Shown here piece after piece: positions 8,899-20,074 of a stretch of 64,000 nucleotides of DNA. The first letter of the stretch is position 1, and the number at the start of each line of letters is the position of its first letter. Position numbers and translations under genes: made by a program. The DNA lies in contig NZ_CP095397.1 in assembly GCF_023008545.1 (NCBI RefSeq), forward strand, positions 2,651,199-2,715,198, in the 5' to 3' direction. The notes beneath the pieces are model-generated. The model saw nothing but the letters and a program-made list of their open reading frames with translations, was not told the origin of the DNA and ran no database searches. The stretch is from Natribaculum luteum (GTDB taxonomy: Archaea; Halobacteriota; Halobacteria; Halobacteriales; Natrialbaceae).

Positions 8899-9300
8899 TT
8901 AAGGCTCACGTCGTCCAGTGAGCTCGTCGAGACGTTCGAAGTAGCGCTCGCGAGGGACCTGGTAGAGGTCGCGATAGTCGATCTCACCGTCGTCGAACTG
9001 GCGGGCGAGCGAGACGGCACGCTCGAGGGCCTTCTCCCGACTCGAGAATCGGTCCGCCTCGAGGGAGACGTCCGGCTCGAGGTAGAGCGTGACGTACCAG
9101 TTTTCGTCGAAAACGTGATCGGCAGGATTGACGCCCGGACGGCGAGAGCGTTTCCCCTGGGTGAGATACAGCGTCGGGAGGCAGGGCGCGGGGAAGTCGT
9201 CGGCGTTGAAGACGTCGGGCCGGTAGGCCAGGACGCTCCGGCCGTCGTCCTCGTCGCTCCAGACGACCCACCCGTCAGGGAGATCTGCGAAGTCGGTCAT
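8899..9300 (-). CDS. DUF5820-like haloarchaeal protein
   Basis: 133 residues from ATG 9300 (MTDFADLPDGWVVWSDEDDG). It carries a conserved-looking core LAYRPDVFNADDFPAPCLPTLYLTQGKRSRRPG and ENWYVTLYLEPDV. It resembles a small protein family found only in haloarchaea; no catalytic motif is recognised. It lies 25 nt upstream of the UPF0179 gene on the same strand, so the pair may form an operon. The TATATCC at about 9325-9330 in the upstream region may be its promoter on the minus strand. Confidence 0.65.
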   Translation of the reverse strand: MTDFADLPDGWVVWSDEDDGRSVLAYRPDVFNADDFPAPCLPTLYLTQGKRSRRPGVNPADHVFDENWYVTLYLEPDVSLEADRFSSREKALERAVSLARQFDDGEIDYRDLYQVPRERYFERLDELTGRREP

Positions 9301-9877
9301 GCAGGGTAGTAGGGACGGCGTCGTTATATCCCCTGTCGTCTCGCGCATTGGAGCGCGCGCGAGCACGACCGGATCATTCCAGCCGATCATTTATACGTAC
9401 CGGGACCCCACGGCCGGTGTGATATGCATTCACAATCTACGATTCTGTCAGATCGGTATCGAAATTTGCTCCTGGTAAATACCTTTTGGGGCCAGATTTA
9501 AGTATGTGGATTACTCACTCATTAAATACTATCGATATCCGTTCGCCGGATCGAACCACACCGCACCACTCCGCGCTCGTCCCCAGCGCGACGTCGTCTG
9601 CCGTCGATCAGGTCGGTACCAGGCAGAGTGGCGATAGTTCAGACATGACCCGCAACCCGACGCCGCCCGAGCGGACCCACACTCTTCGACGCGTGTCCCC
9701 ACGAAGAGTCGCCGGTCCGGGGTTCGAACGGTCGTGGGACGGATTTCGACAGCCAGTCGGCCAGTCGTCATCGCGACGAGGTCGACCGGACAGCGTTCCG
9801 AAGAGGGAACTCCGTTCGCTTCGGAAGCGGCGCGCAGAACGGACGGGGACGGGGGAACGACAACTGGCAATGATACC
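9301..9877. promoter_or_regulatory. 577-bp gene-free region upstream of prkA operon
   Basis: No conserved protein is seen here. Two AT-rich promoter-like blocks point to the right: ATTTATACG at about 9388-9396, 28 nt before a 25-codon frame (9424-9501, MHSQSTILSDRY...), and GATTTAAG with ATTAAATAC at about 9496-9531. If either is the start of the prkA transcript, the leader would be roughly 350-450 nt, long for a haloarchaeon. The short frame could be a leader peptide. There is no recognised riboswitch. Confidence 0.4.
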
Positions 9878-11950
9878 ATGAACGGTGACATCGAGACGCT
9901 CGAGAACATAAGCAACGCATACAAGGAGTCGATGCCCGCGGACCTGCGGGAGACCAAGAGCTTCGACTGGTACCTCGAGGAGCTCTACGAAGACCCGAAG
10001 GTCGCCCGCAACGCCCACCAGCGCGTCGCGGACATGTTCGACTACTACGGGACCAGCTACGACGAGACCGAAGGCGTCGTCGAGTACCAACTCGCCTCCG
10101 ACGACCCACTCAACGACGGCGAGAACACGTTCTACGGGAAGGTAATTCACCAGTCGATCCACGAGTTCGTCAACAAGGTCAAATCCGGCGCCCGCCGGCT
10201 CGGGCCGGAACGACGGATCAAGCTCCTGCTCGGTCCCGTCGGCTCCGGGAAGTCCCACTTCGACAAGCAGGTCCGGCGGTACTTCGAGGACTACACGCTC
10301 CGCGAAGACGGTCGCATGTACACCTTCCGCTGGACGAATCTATGTGAGGTCATCGACGACCAGGACCCGTCGGACGACACCGTCCGCTCGCCGATGAACC
10401 AGGATCCGCTCGTCCTCTTGCCACTCGAGCAGCGCCAGTCGGTCATCGACGACTTAAACGAGCGACTCGACGCCCCCTACACGATCCAGAACGAGCAGAG
10501 TCTCGATCCCGAAAGCGAGTTCTACATGGATCGGCTGCTCGCCCACTACGAGGACGACCTCGAGACGGTCCTGCGCAACCACGTTGAGATCGTCCGCCTC
10601 GTCGCAGACGAGAACAAACGGCAGTGTCTCGAGACGTTCGAGCCCAAGGACAAGAAAAACCAGGACGAGACCGAACTGACCGGCGACGTCAACTACTCGA
10701 AGATCGCGATCTACGGTGAGTCCGACCCGCGAGCGTTCGACTACTCCGGGGCGTTCTGTAACGCGAACCGCGGGGTGTTCTCCGGCGAGGAGCTGCTGAA
10801 ACTCCAGCGGGAGTTCCTCTACGACTTCCTGCACGCCACCCAGGAGATGACGATCAAGCCCAAGAACAACCCGCGGATCGACATCGACCAGGTGATCGTC
10901 GGGCGGACGAACATGCCCGAGTACAAGGACAAAAAAGGCGACGAGAAGATGGAGGCGTTCAACGACCGCACCAAGCGGATCGACTTCCCGTACGTCCTCT
11001 CGTACGAAGACGAGGCGCTCATCTACAACAAGATGCTCAACAACGCCGACGTCCCCGACATCAACGTCGAGCCCCACACCCTCGAGATGGCGGGCCTGTT
11101 CGGCGTGCTCACCCGGATCGAAGAACCCGACACCGAGACGATCGACCTGCTCTCGAAGGCGAAAGCCTACAACGGCGAGATCGACGAGGGCGACGACATC
11201 GACGTGAAGAAACTGCGCGAGGAGGCCGAACAGAAGGCGGAGATCGGCGAGGGCATGGTCGGCGTCTCGCCTCGCTTTATCGGCGACGAGATCGCCGAGG
11301 CGATCATGGACTCGAAACACCGTGGTCGTGGCTTCCTCTCGCCGCTTACGGTGTTCAACTTCTTCGAGGAGAACCTGGAACACCACGGCTCGATCCCCGA
11401 GGAGAACTTCGAGCAGTACTACCGCTACCTCGAGACGGTCCGCGAGGAGTACCGCGAGCGGGCCATCGAGGACGTCCGCCACGCGCTGGCCTACGACATC
11501 GACGAGATCCAGCGCCAGGGTGAGAAGTACATGGACCACGTGATGGCCTACATCGACGACGACACCATCGAGGACGAACTCACCGGTCGCGAGCAGGAGC
11601 CCGACGAGACGTTCCTCCGAAGCGTCGAGGAGAAACTCAACGTGCCCGAAGACCGCAAGGACGACTTCCGCCAGGAAGTGTCGAACTGGGTCTCCCGGCG
11701 CGCCCGCGAGGGGGACACCTTCAACCCGCAGGACAACGAGCGCCTGCGCCGCGCACTCGAGCGCAAGCTCTGGGAGGACAAGAAACACAACATCAACTTC
11801 TCCGCGCTCGTGAGCGCAAACGAGTTCGACGACGACGAACGCTCCTCGTGGATCGACGCGCTGATGGAGCAGGGGTACTCCGAGGAGGGCGCAAAGGAGG
11901 TCCTCGAGTTCGCCGGTGCGGAGGTCGCGAAAGCGGAGATCGAAGACTAG
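9878..11950 (+). CDS. PrkA-type serine protein kinase, first copy
   Basis: 690 residues, the full length of haloarchaeal PrkA. The N-terminal AAA-like domain has Walker A GPVGSGKS at 119-126. The C-terminal part (LTGREQEPDETFLRSVEEKL...NFSALVSANEF) is the PrkA kinase-like region. The family phosphorylates target proteins or acts as an ATPase in stress responses. The ATG at 9878 is chosen because the frame upstream is low-quality Arg/Ser-rich sequence. It is followed 1 nt later by a second PrkA gene, then DUF444 and SpoVR, a conserved partnership. Confidence 0.92.
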   Translation: MNGDIETLENISNAYKESMPADLRETKSFDWYLEELYEDPKVARNAHQRVADMFDYYGTSYDETEGVVEYQLASDDPLNDGENTFYGKVIHQSIHEFVNKVKSGARRLGPERRIKLLLGPVGSGKSHFDKQVRRYFEDYTLREDGRMYTFRWTNLCEVIDDQDPSDDTVRSPMNQDPLVLLPLEQRQSVIDDLNERLDAPYTIQNEQSLDPESEFYMDRLLAHYEDDLETVLRNHVEIVRLVADENKRQCLETFEPKDKKNQDETELTGDVNYSKIAIYGESDPRAFDYSGAFCNANRGVFSGEELLKLQREFLYDFLHATQEMTIKPKNNPRIDIDQVIVGRTNMPEYKDKKGDEKMEAFNDRTKRIDFPYVLSYEDEALIYNKMLNNADVPDINVEPHTLEMAGLFGVLTRIEEPDTETIDLLSKAKAYNGEIDEGDDIDVKKLREEAEQKAEIGEGMVGVSPRFIGDEIAEAIMDSKHRGRGFLSPLTVFNFFEENLEHHGSIPEENFEQYYRYLETVREEYRERAIEDVRHALAYDIDEIQRQGEKYMDHVMAYIDDDTIEDELTGREQEPDETFLRSVEEKLNVPEDRKDDFRQEVSNWVSRRAREGDTFNPQDNERLRRALERKLWEDKKHNINFSALVSANEFDDDERSSWIDALMEQGYSEEGAKEVLEFAGAEVAKAEIED

Positions 11951-11951
11951 C

Positions 11952-14237
11952 ATGACCGGTGAGGAGTACGTTCGCGACGCCGACCGCACCCTGGAGGAGA
12001 CCTACGAGGAGCCGATGAGCCTCGCGGCGTACGTCGACCGGATCTTCGAGAACCCGACGATCGCCTCCCACGCCTCGAAGTACTTGCTCGAGGCGATCGA
12101 AGCCGCCGGAACCCGGACCGTCGTCGAGGAAGGCGAGGAGAAACAGCGGTACCGCTTCTTCGACGACCCGTACAACGACGGCGAGCACGCGATCCTCGGC
12201 AACACCGAGGTCCTGAACGGGTTCGTCGACGACCTGCGATCGATCGCCGCGGGTCGCGGGAAAGACGAGAAGATCATCTGGTTCGAGGGGCCGACGGCCA
12301 CGGGCAAGTCGGAGCTGAAACGCTGTCTCGTCAACGGTCTCCGCGAGTACTCGAAGACGCCCGAGGGGCGACGGTACACCGTCGAGTGGAACGTCCAGAG
12401 CGCAGACGCCGACTCCCGGGGACTGAGCTACGGCGGCGACCCCACCGCGACCGACGACGAGAACTGGTACGAGAGTCCCGTTCAGGCTCACCCGCTGTCG
12501 GTGTTCCCCGAGGAGATCCGTACGGACTTACTCGAGGAACTGAACGACCAACTCGACGACCACGTCCCGATCGAAGTCGACGCCCGCCTCGATCCCTTCT
12601 CACGGGAGGCCTACGACTTCCTCGAGGAACGGTACCGCCGGCAGGGCGAGGAGGGGCTGTTCTCGGCGATCACTGACGAGAACCACCTGCGGGTGAAAAA
12701 CTACGTCGTCGACGTCGGCCAGGGCGTCGGCGTCCTCCACTCGGAAGACGACGGCCCGCCCAAAGAGCGACTCGTGGGCTCGTGGATGCACGGCATGCTC
12801 CAGGAACTCGACTCGCGTGGCCGGAAGAACCCGCAGGCCTTTTCCTACGACGGCGTGCTCTCGCAGGGAAACGGTGCGCTGACGATCGTCGAGGACGCCG
12901 CCCAGCACGCCGACCTCCTGCAGAAGCTGCTGAACGTCCCCGACGAGTCGTCGGTCAAACTCGACAAGGGCATCGGGATGGACGTCGACACCCAGTTGCT
13001 GATCATCTCGAATCCCGACCTCGAGGCCCAGCTCAACCAGCACGCAGATCGCAACGGCATGGATCCGCTGAAGGCGCTGAAACGCCGCCTCGACAAACAC
13101 GAGTTTGGCTACCTGACGAACCTCAGCCTCGAGACGGAGCTCATTCGGCGGGAGCTCACCGGCGAGACGGCCGTCTGGGAGGGCGAGGAGTACGACGAAC
13201 TCGAGGCGAAGATCCGCGAACCGGTGACGGTGACGGTCAAAGACGCCGCGGACGACCTCAGAGAGCGGGAGTTCGCCCCGCACGCGCTCGAGGCGGCCGC
13301 GCTGTACGCCGTCGTCACGCGACTCACCGACGAGGATCTGCCGTCGGGGCTCGACCTCGTCGACAAGGCGTTGATCTTCGATCAGGGCTTCCTCCAGGAG
13401 GGCGACACCCGCCGCGAGAAAGACGAGTTCGACTTCGACGACGGCGCACAGAACGGCGAACACGGCATTCCGGTCACGTACACGCGGGACACGCTCGCGG
13501 ACCTGCTGCAGACAGACCGCGACCGACACCACCCGGAACTGCCGGTCGAGGACGTCATCATGCCACGTGACGTCCTGAACGCGATGGCGGACGGACTGGG
13601 CGACGCGCCCGTCTTCTCGACGGGCGAACGGTCCGAGTTCGAGAACCGCGTGGTGCCAGTGAAAAACCGCATCTTCGATCGACAGGAGGAGGACGTCGTC
13701 GAGGCGATCATGCACGACAAACGCGTCGACGAGGACACCGTCGCCGAGTACGTCGAGCACGTCTACGCCTGGGAGACCGACGAACCGCTGTACAACGACC
13801 GCGGCGAGCGCGTCGAACCCGACCCGCTGAAGATGAAAGTCTTCGAGGTCGAGCACCTCGGGCGGTTCGCCGAGGAGGCCTACCAGGGTAACCGCCCCCG
13901 CGAGAGCGTCCGGCAGTTCCGCCGGGAGAAGGTCATCACCGCGTTGAACCGCCACGCGTGGGAACAGCGCAACGAGGACTTCAGCGTCGAGGACGTCGAC
14001 CTGACCGCGATTCCGGTGATCAAGACCGTCCTCGAGACCCACGACTGGGACGACGTCCGTCGGACCTTCGAAGACTTCGACCCCCGTCAGTGGGACGACC
14101 CGCCAAGCGGGACGGAGACCGAGGCGGTCAAAGAGGACACCATCGAGACGATGAGCGACCTCTTCGACTACACCGAGGCGTCCGCAGAACTGACCAGCAG
14201 ACACGTCATGGGGCAGGTGAGCTACCGATGGGACTGA
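11952..14237 (+). CDS. PrkA-type serine protein kinase, second copy
   Basis: 761 residues, somewhat longer than the first copy. Walker A is GPTATGKS at 113-120. The N-terminal [25 protein letters not shown] aligns with the DPLNDGENTFYGKV region of the first copy. The C-terminal kinase-like region ends in [22 protein letters not shown]. It probably forms a heteromer with the upstream paralogue (inference from strict adjacency). The stop overlaps the DUF444 start by 10 nt, indicating coupling. Targets are unknown. Confidence 0.9.
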   Translation: MTGEEYVRDADRTLEETYEEPMSLAAYVDRIFENPTIASHASKYLLEAIEAAGTRTVVEEGEEKQRYRFFDDPYNDGEHAILGNTEVLNGFVDDLRSIAAGRGKDEKIIWFEGPTATGKSELKRCLVNGLREYSKTPEGRRYTVEWNVQSADADSRGLSYGGDPTATDDENWYESPVQAHPLSVFPEEIRTDLLEELNDQLDDHVPIEVDARLDPFSREAYDFLEERYRRQGEEGLFSAITDENHLRVKNYVVDVGQGVGVLHSEDDGPPKERLVGSWMHGMLQELDSRGRKNPQAFSYDGVLSQGNGALTIVEDAAQHADLLQKLLNVPDESSVKLDKGIGMDVDTQLLIISNPDLEAQLNQHADRNGMDPLKALKRRLDKHEFGYLTNLSLETELIRRELTGETAVWEGEEYDELEAKIREPVTVTVKDAADDLREREFAPHALEAAALYAVVTRLTDEDLPSGLDLVDKALIFDQGFLQEGDTRREKDEFDFDDGAQNGEHGIPVTYTRDTLADLLQTDRDRHHPELPVEDVIMPRDVLNAMADGLGDAPVFSTGERSEFENRVVPVKNRIFDRQEEDVVEAIMHDKRVDEDTVAEYVEHVYAWETDEPLYNDRGERVEPDPLKMKVFEVEHLGRFAEEAYQGNRPRESVRQFRREKVITALNRHAWEQRNEDFSVEDVDLTAIPVIKTVLETHDWDDVRRTFEDFDPRQWDDPPSGTETEAVKEDTIETMSDLFDYTEASAELTSRHVMGQVSYRWD

Positions 14238-15556
14238 GAGACGACCTCGAGCGGTTCCGTGAAGTGGGTGAAAAGCGCCGCGAGGACCTCGCCGACTTCA
14301 TCCAGTACGGCGACCTCGGGGGGAGCCGTCCCGACGAGATCAACATCCCGGTCAAGATCGTCTCGCTGCCGGAGTTCGAGTACGACCAGCGAGACAAGGG
14401 CGGGGTCGGCCAGGGCGACGGCGGGACGCCCGACGTGGGCCAGCCCGTCGGCCAGCCACAGCCCCAGCCCGGCGACGACGACGGCGACGGCGACGAGCCC
14501 GGCGAGGACGGCGGCGAGCACGAGTACTACGAGATGGATCCCGAGGAGTTCGCCCAGGAACTCGACGAGGAACTCGGACTCGACCTGGAGCCGAAAGGAA
14601 AGCGGGTGATCGAGGAGAAAGAGGGGCCGTTTACCGACCTCACGCGATCGGGGCCGGACAGCACGCTCGACTTCGAGCGGATGTTCAAAGAAGGCCTCAA
14701 GCGCAAACTCGCGATGGACTTTGACGAGGAGTTCTTGCGCGAGGTGTGCAAAGTCGAGGGGATCACCCCCCGAGAGGTCTTCGAGTGGGCACGCGGCGAG
14801 AACCTCCCCGTCTCGATGGCCTGGATCGAGGAGGCGTTCCGCGAACTCCCCGACGACGAGTTGGGAACGTGGTCTTCGATCGAGGAGGTCGAGGAGAACG
14901 TCGACCGCGAGAGCGTCCAGCAGAAGATCCGCCGCGAGGGGATCAAGCACGTCCCGTTCCGCCGGGAGGACGAACGCTACCGCCACCCCGAGATCGTCGA
15001 GGAGAAAGAGAAGAACGTCGTCGTGGTCAACATCCGCGACGTCTCCGGGTCGATGCGCGAGAAGAAGCGCGAACTCGTCGAGCGGACGTTCACCCCACTG
15101 GACTGGTATCTCACCGGCAAGTACGACAACGCCGAGTTCGTCTACATCGCCCACGACGCCGAGGCCTGGGAAGTCGAACGCGAGGACTTCTTCGGCATCC
15201 GATCGGGCGGCGGGACGAAGATCTCGAGCGCGTACGAGCTTGCCGCCGAACTGTTAGAGGAGTATCCCTGGAACGACTGGAACCGCTACGTCTTCGCCGC
15301 CGGGGACTCAGAGAACTCGAGCAACGACACCGAAGAGCGCGTCATTCCGCTGATGGAGCAGATCCCGGCGAACCTCCACGCCTACGTCGAGACCCAGCCC
15401 AGCGGGAACGCGATCAACGCCACTCACGCCGAGGAACTCGAGCGTCACTTCGGCGACGACGACGACGACGTTGCGGTGGCGTACGTCAACGGCGAGGCGG
15501 ACGTGACCGACGCAATCTACGAAATTCTCAGCACGGAGGGTGAGACCGATGAGTGA
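14228..15556 (+). CDS. UPF0229/DUF444 protein (YeaH/YhbH family) with VWA-like domain
   Basis: 442 residues. The N terminus is basic; residues 56-100 form a Gly/Asp/Gln-rich low-complexity segment; about 262 to the end is a von Willebrand A-like domain with MIDAS residues DVSGSM at 271-276. This is the family of E. coli YeaH and Bacillus YhbH, always found beside PrkA and SpoVR. It may be a kinase substrate or adaptor. The start ATG lies inside the upstream kinase gene and its stop overlaps the spoVR start by 8 nt. Confidence 0.92.
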   Translation: MGLRDDLERFREVGEKRREDLADFIQYGDLGGSRPDEINIPVKIVSLPEFEYDQRDKGGVGQGDGGTPDVGQPVGQPQPQPGDDDGDGDEPGEDGGEHEYYEMDPEEFAQELDEELGLDLEPKGKRVIEEKEGPFTDLTRSGPDSTLDFERMFKEGLKRKLAMDFDEEFLREVCKVEGITPREVFEWARGENLPVSMAWIEEAFRELPDDELGTWSSIEEVEENVDRESVQQKIRREGIKHVPFRREDERYRHPEIVEEKEKNVVVVNIRDVSGSMREKKRELVERTFTPLDWYLTGKYDNAEFVYIAHDAEAWEVEREDFFGIRSGGGTKISSAYELAAELLEEYPWNDWNRYVFAAGDSENSSNDTEERVIPLMEQIPANLHAYVETQPSGNAINATHAEELERHFGDDDDDVAVAYVNGEADVTDAIYEILSTEGETDE

Positions 15557-18500
15557 AACCGACAGATTCCGCAAACAGGCGATCGCGACCGACCTCGAGG
15601 AACCGGTCCGCGAGGCCCGCAACCTCGCAGAGAAACTCGGTCTCGAGCCGTACCCAGTCAACTACTGGATCGTCGACTACGACGAGATGAACGAACTCAT
15701 CGCCTACGGTGGGTTCCAGTCCCGCTATCCCCACTGGCGGTGGGGCATGCAGTACGACCGCCAGCAGAAACAGGACCGCTACAGCGGCGGGAAAGCATTC
15801 GAGATCGTCAACAACGACAACCCCGCCCACGCTTTCCTCCAGGAGTCGAACACGGTCGCAGACCAGAAGGCAGTGATCACCCACGTCGAGGCTCACTCCG
15901 ATTTCTTCGCGAACAACGAGTGGTTCGGCATGTTCACTGCCGGGCGCGCAGACGAGGAGTCCGTCGACGCCGCGGCGATGCTCGAACGCCACGCCAGGGC
16001 GATCGGCGACTACATGTCCGATTCCGAGATCGACCGCGCCGAAGTCGAGAAGTGGATCGATCACGCACTCACGCTCGAGGACAACATCGATCAACACCGG
16101 GTGTTCGTCCGCCGACTCGACCTCGGCAGCGGACCGGAGGACGAAATCGACGAGGACCTCGCGGAGAAACTCGACGAACTCGACCTCTCCGACGAGGTCA
16201 AAGCCGAGGTCTTCGACGAGGAGTGGCTCGAGGCGCTCGAGAACGGCGACGGCGTGACGAGCGTCCCCGAAGAGCCGGAGAAAGACATCCTGGCGTTCGT
16301 CCGCGAACACGGCAAGCAGTACGACCCCGAGTCGGGCAAGGCCGTCGAGATGGCGGAGTGGCAACGCGACGTCCTCGACATGATGCGCGCCGAGGCGTAC
16401 TACTTCGCTGCTCAGAAGATGACGAAGGTGATGAACGAGGGGTGGGCCTGTGTCGACCCGGAAACGCCGATATTCACCGCCGACGGGCTCGTTCCGATGC
16501 GAGACGTTGTCGACGACCACACGACCGTCTCCGACGGCGAAACCACTCGAGAAGTCTACGACTCCAATATTATCCCGGATCACGACACCGTGACGATCGA
16601 GACCCGTCGTGGTTTCGAACTGACCGGGTCGAACAACCACCGGATCAGGCTTCCGGACGGTTCGTGGGCTCGGCTCGACGAACTGTCGATCGGCGACGAG
16701 ATAGAAATCACGGGCGGAAACGATACCTGGCCGTCGACGTACGTCGATCTCGAGTGGGAACCACCCGAAAACGTCACGTTGGACGACGTCGCCGAGGAAG
16801 CCGGGGTTTCGGTCTCGACTGTCATGCGGTACCGCCGGGTCGGACGGGCACGGAAGGCCGAGGCCATAGAGAACGCCCTGGCCAAGTACGAAGGGGAAGA
16901 CCAGAGACTGGCCCAGCGTGACCCGGTCGCCGTTCCCGACACGGTAGACGAACAGGTCGGCCGATTCCTCGGGTTACTCGTGGGTGACGGCCACGTGTCT
17001 TCGGCTGCCGGACAGGTCGGGTTCACGAACGGCGAAAAGCGCCACGCCGAGGAGTTCGCGGGACTGGTCGACGAACTCTTCGGGATCGATCCGACGATCG
17101 AGAAGCAGGACGAACGGTGGCGTGTGTACGCGTACTCCAGGAACCTGGTCGATCTGCTACAGGAGGTGCTCGGAATGCCGGATGGAAAGGCTGCGGGTAG
17201 CAAGACGATTCCGGAGCCGGTTCTCCGATCGCCCCGGAGCGTCGTTGCCGAGTTCCTTCGTGGCCTCTTCGACGCGGACGGGTACGCCGGGAAACAAGGT
17301 GCCATTCTCACGACGAAAAGCGAGGAGATGAGCGAGCAAGTCCTGTTGCTCCTGACGAACTTCGGAATCCTCGGCCGACGGCGAGAACAAACGGACGGCT
17401 GTTATCACGTCCACCTCACGGGGGAGTCGGCCCGGACGTTCGCCGAGGAGATCGGGTTCGGATACCACGAGAAGGCCGACGCTCTACGGGCGTATCTCGA
17501 CGATCTCTCGTGGTACGAGCAAGAGGCGTGGACCGACGAAGTCGTGTCGATCGAAGAGTCTACCGGAACCGTCTACGACGTTTCCGTCGAGGAGACACAT
17601 CGATACGCTGGCGCAGGTTTCGTCAACCACAATTCGTACTGGGAGTCGAAGATGATGAGCGGCGAGGCCTTCGCCGGCGACGACGAGTTCCTCAACTACG
17701 CCGACCACATGGCGAAAGTGCTGGGCTCGGGCGGGCTCAACCCTTACAGCCTCGGATTCGCGCTGTGGAGATACGTCGAGAACAAGACCAACCGCCGCGA
17801 GGTGATCGAACGCCTGCTCCGGATCGAGGGCGTCTCCTGGCGCAACCTCACCGACGTCGTCGACTTCGACGAGGTCCTCGAGTCCCTCGAGCCACCGGAG
17901 GCGATCGCCTCGATCACGTCGGATTCGCTCGACGCCTTAGAGGACGTCGACGACCGGTACGTCGACCGCGAGGCGCTCGAGGCTGCCCGCGAGGGCGAAA
18001 TCGACGTCGATCGCTACCCCTGGAAGGTACTGACCTACGAGGGCCTGGCCCGCCGCCACTACTCGCTCGTCAAGCGCCAGCACCGCGGGTTCCTCGCGAG
18101 CGTGAACCAGAACGAACTCGAGCGGATCGGCCGGTACCTCTTCGACGACGCTCGCTACTCGTCTGTCGAGGAGGCGCTCGCGGACGTCGACTTCACTGCC
18201 GGCTGGGACCGGATGTACGACGTCAGGGAGAACCACAACGACGTGACGTTCTTAGACGAGTTTCTCACCCAGGAGTTCATCACCGAGAACGACTACTTCA
18301 CCTACGAGTACTCCCAGGCGACCGGCGGCTTCCACGTCTCGAGTACCGACGCCGAGGACGTCAAGAAGAAGCTGCTGCTCCAGTTTACCAACTTCGGGAA
18401 GCCGACGATCGCGGTCTACGACGGCAACTACAACAACGCGAGCGAACTGCTGCTGGGCCACCAGTACAACGGCGTCATGCTCGACGTCGGCCAGGCGAAA

Positions 18501-18752
18501 GAGACGCTGAAACGGGTGTTCGAGCTCTGGGGACGGCCGGTGAACCTGCTGACGATCGTCAAGGAGGTCGACGAACACGACATCGAGGTCGCAAAGCGGC
18601 GCAACCGCGAACCCGAACCGAAAGAGCGCGGGAAACTGATCCGCTACGACGGCGAGGAGGTAACGGTCGAAGACGTTCCGTGGGAGGCGGTCGAACACCT
18701 CGCGGCCGACGACGTCGACTACGACACCAAACCCGAGGAGTGGCTGGCCTAG
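15549..18752 (+). CDS. SpoVR family protein interrupted by an intein
   Basis: 1067 residues as translated; 672 after removal of the 395-residue intein (residues 301-695), which matches normal SpoVR length. The N extein has [30 protein letters not shown]; the C extein has YWESKMMSG and ends in ...KPEEWLA. The intein splits the conserved motif [11 protein letters not shown] of the family. SpoVR works with PrkA and YeaH-type proteins in stress or dormancy responses, mechanism unknown. ATG 15549 is chosen over an upstream GTG because it gives the family start [11 protein letters not shown]. Confidence 0.95.
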   Translation: MSETDRFRKQAIATDLEEPVREARNLAEKLGLEPYPVNYWIVDYDEMNELIAYGGFQSRYPHWRWGMQYDRQQKQDRYSGGKAFEIVNNDNPAHAFLQESNTVADQKAVITHVEAHSDFFANNEWFGMFTAGRADEESVDAAAMLERHARAIGDYMSDSEIDRAEVEKWIDHALTLEDNIDQHRVFVRRLDLGSGPEDEIDEDLAEKLDELDLSDEVKAEVFDEEWLEALENGDGVTSVPEEPEKDILAFVREHGKQYDPESGKAVEMAEWQRDVLDMMRAEAYYFAAQKMTKVMNEGWACVDPETPIFTADGLVPMRDVVDDHTTVSDGETTREVYDSNIIPDHDTVTIETRRGFELTGSNNHRIRLPDGSWARLDELSIGDEIEITGGNDTWPSTYVDLEWEPPENVTLDDVAEEAGVSVSTVMRYRRVGRARKAEAIENALAKYEGEDQRLAQRDPVAVPDTVDEQVGRFLGLLVGDGHVSSAAGQVGFTNGEKRHAEEFAGLVDELFGIDPTIEKQDERWRVYAYSRNLVDLLQEVLGMPDGKAAGSKTIPEPVLRSPRSVVAEFLRGLFDADGYAGKQGAILTTKSEEMSEQVLLLLTNFGILGRRREQTDGCYHVHLTGESARTFAEEIGFGYHEKADALRAYLDDLSWYEQEAWTDEVVSIEESTGTVYDVSVEETHRYAGAGFVNHNSYWESKMMSGEAFAGDDEFLNYADHMAKVLGSGGLNPYSLGFALWRYVENKTNRREVIERLLRIEGVSWRNLTDVVDFDEVLESLEPPEAIASITSDSLDALEDVDDRYVDREALEAAREGEIDVDRYPWKVLTYEGLARRHYSLVKRQHRGFLASVNQNELERIGRYLFDDARYSSVEEALADVDFTAGWDRMYDVRENHNDVTFLDEFLTQEFITENDYFTYEYSQATGGFHVSSTDAEDVKKKLLLQFTNFGKPTIAVYDGNYNNASELLLGHQYNGVMLDVGQAKETLKRVFELWGRPVNLLTIVKEVDEHDIEVAKRRNREPEPKERGKLIRYDGEEVTVEDVPWEAVEHLAADDVDYDTKPEEWLA
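16449..17633 (+). other. Intein with LAGLIDADG homing endonuclease inside spoVR
   Basis: 395 in-frame codons. The first residue is Cys ([13 protein letters not shown], splicing block A), a block B-like segment TGSNNHRI has His64, and the end is block [17 protein letters not shown] plus block G FVNHN with Ser as the +1 extein residue. These are all residues needed for splicing. Two DOD endonuclease motifs are intact: [10 protein letters not shown] (174-183) and [10 protein letters not shown] (270-279). A helix-turn-helix ([20 protein letters not shown], 111-130) precedes them. Codon use looks less GC-biased than the host gene (AAT, ATT, ATA). Confidence 0.95.
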
Positions 18753-18881
18753 CCGTTCTCAACTCCGTTTATCGGCTCCTCGAGCGTGCGACGCGGCCTG
18801 CAGTCGGTCGGGGAAATCCCTGCGAATTCTGCCACTGAAGCCAGAACGTCTTTATTGGTCACACTGTACGTATCGGGTACA

Positions 18882-19580
18882 ATGGCGGGGGAAGGGGCCC
18901 GTTCGACCGGGCGAGGCGCTGCGACGGCCGTCGAGGACGTTCACTTGCCGTCGATACTCGCACGACTCGACGCCGACGACGCGAGCGTCCAGTTCGAGAC
19001 CGTCCAGACCGTTCGTGCGGCCGTCGAAGACGATCCAGCGGCGTATCTGCCGACGGTTCCGAAGCTGCGACGGCTCCTCGAGCGTGAGTCGCTCGAGTTC
19101 CACGAGGACGTCGCCTACTGTCTCGCCGAGCTGGCTGCCGAATCATCCGACGACGTCGCGCCGTCGGTCGAGGCGATCGTCGAGTTCGCCCAGGGACAGA
19201 CGTCGGAACCGGGGCCGGAGACGACACACGCGCTTCGCTGTCTCTCCCACGTCGCCGAAGGACGGCCCGACGCCGTCGTCGGCCACGTCGACGCGATCGT
19301 CGAGGTGCTCGAGACCGACGACCCGTCGGTCAGAGAACACGCAGTGTGCACGCTCGCTCACGTCGCGGCGAGTTCCGCAGTGGCCGTCCGTCCGGCCCGA
19401 AGCCACCTGCAAGAGCATCTCGCGGACGATCACGCCCCGGTTCGCCGCAACGCCTGTCTCGCACTCGGACGTGGCCAGATCGTCGAGGCACGCGATCGGC
19501 TGGCAGCGGTCGCAGCCGACGATCCCGACCCCGACGTTCGCCAGCAGGCCTCCTGGGCGCTCGCCGAACTGCCCGAGTGA
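18882..19580 (+). CDS. HEAT-repeat domain protein
   Basis: 232 residues made almost wholly of alpha-helical repeats of about 38-40 residues, for example DASVQFETVQTVRAAVEDDP, DPSVREHAVCTLAHVAAS, HAPVRRNACLALGRG and DPDVRQQASWALAELPE. The HEAT/PBS-lyase type scaffold mediates protein contacts; no catalytic site is seen. ATG 18882 is chosen because the TATA-like CTTTATTG at about 18849-18856 puts transcription start close to it (leaderless). Partner unknown; it is 129 nt after spoVR and may be independent of that operon. Confidence 0.82.
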   Translation: MAGEGARSTGRGAATAVEDVHLPSILARLDADDASVQFETVQTVRAAVEDDPAAYLPTVPKLRRLLERESLEFHEDVAYCLAELAAESSDDVAPSVEAIVEFAQGQTSEPGPETTHALRCLSHVAEGRPDAVVGHVDAIVEVLETDDPSVREHAVCTLAHVAASSAVAVRPARSHLQEHLADDHAPVRRNACLALGRGQIVEARDRLAAVAADDPDPDVRQQASWALAELPE

Positions 19581-19630
19581 TTACCTCCTCGAGCGACACG
19601 CTTTTGGGGCCAGTCGTCGCCACGACGCCT

Positions 19631-20029
19631 ATGACGTTTACCGTCGACACCGACGCCAGACTGACGACTGTCGACGTGACCGACCGCGTCGCGAACGCTG
19701 TCCCCGAGGCCGTCGACCGGGGCGTCTGCACTGCGTTCGTCGAGCATACCACGGCCGCACTGGTCGTTCAGGAAAACGAGCCGCGACTGCGCGGCGACGT
19801 CGAGACGTTCCTGTCGGATCTCGTCCCGAACGAGGGACACGCTCACGACGAACTCGACGGGAACGCCGACTCACACCTGCGGGCGACGCTGCTCGGCCCC
19901 TCGGTGACGGTGCCGGTCGAGGACGGCAGCCTCGCGGTCGGAACGTGGCAGTCGATCCTGCTGGTCGAGTGTGACGGTCCGCGGACGCGTCGCGTGTCGG
20001 TGACGACGACGGCCGCGAGCGGCGACTGA
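19631..20029 (+). CDS. YjbQ family protein (UPF0047)
   Basis: 132 residues, start MTFTVDTDARLTTVDVTD. The family signatures are CTAFVEHTTAALVVQENEPRL and GNADSHLRATLLGPSVTVPV followed by GTWQSILLVECDGPR. Members have weak thiamine-phosphate synthase activity in bacteria, and their true role is unsettled. The protein forms a trimer with a conserved His/Glu metal-like site in known structures (family knowledge). It is 50 nt downstream of the HEAT gene. Confidence 0.9.
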   Translation: MTFTVDTDARLTTVDVTDRVANAVPEAVDRGVCTAFVEHTTAALVVQENEPRLRGDVETFLSDLVPNEGHAHDELDGNADSHLRATLLGPSVTVPVEDGSLAVGTWQSILLVECDGPRTRRVSVTTTAASGD

Positions 20030-20074
20030 TCGACGACTCGACTGCAACTGCTGCGTCGCTTACAGGGGGTACAA

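Noticed and set aside
9734..9877. N-terminal extension of the first PrkA frame
   Set aside because: The 48 extra residues are Arg/Ser/Gly-rich without conservation; ATG 9878 matches the family start.
16449..17633. Group I/II intron or frameshift explanation for the long SpoVR frame
   Set aside because: The insert stays in frame, encodes full protein-splicing blocks and ends in His-Asn before Ser, so an intein explains it fully.
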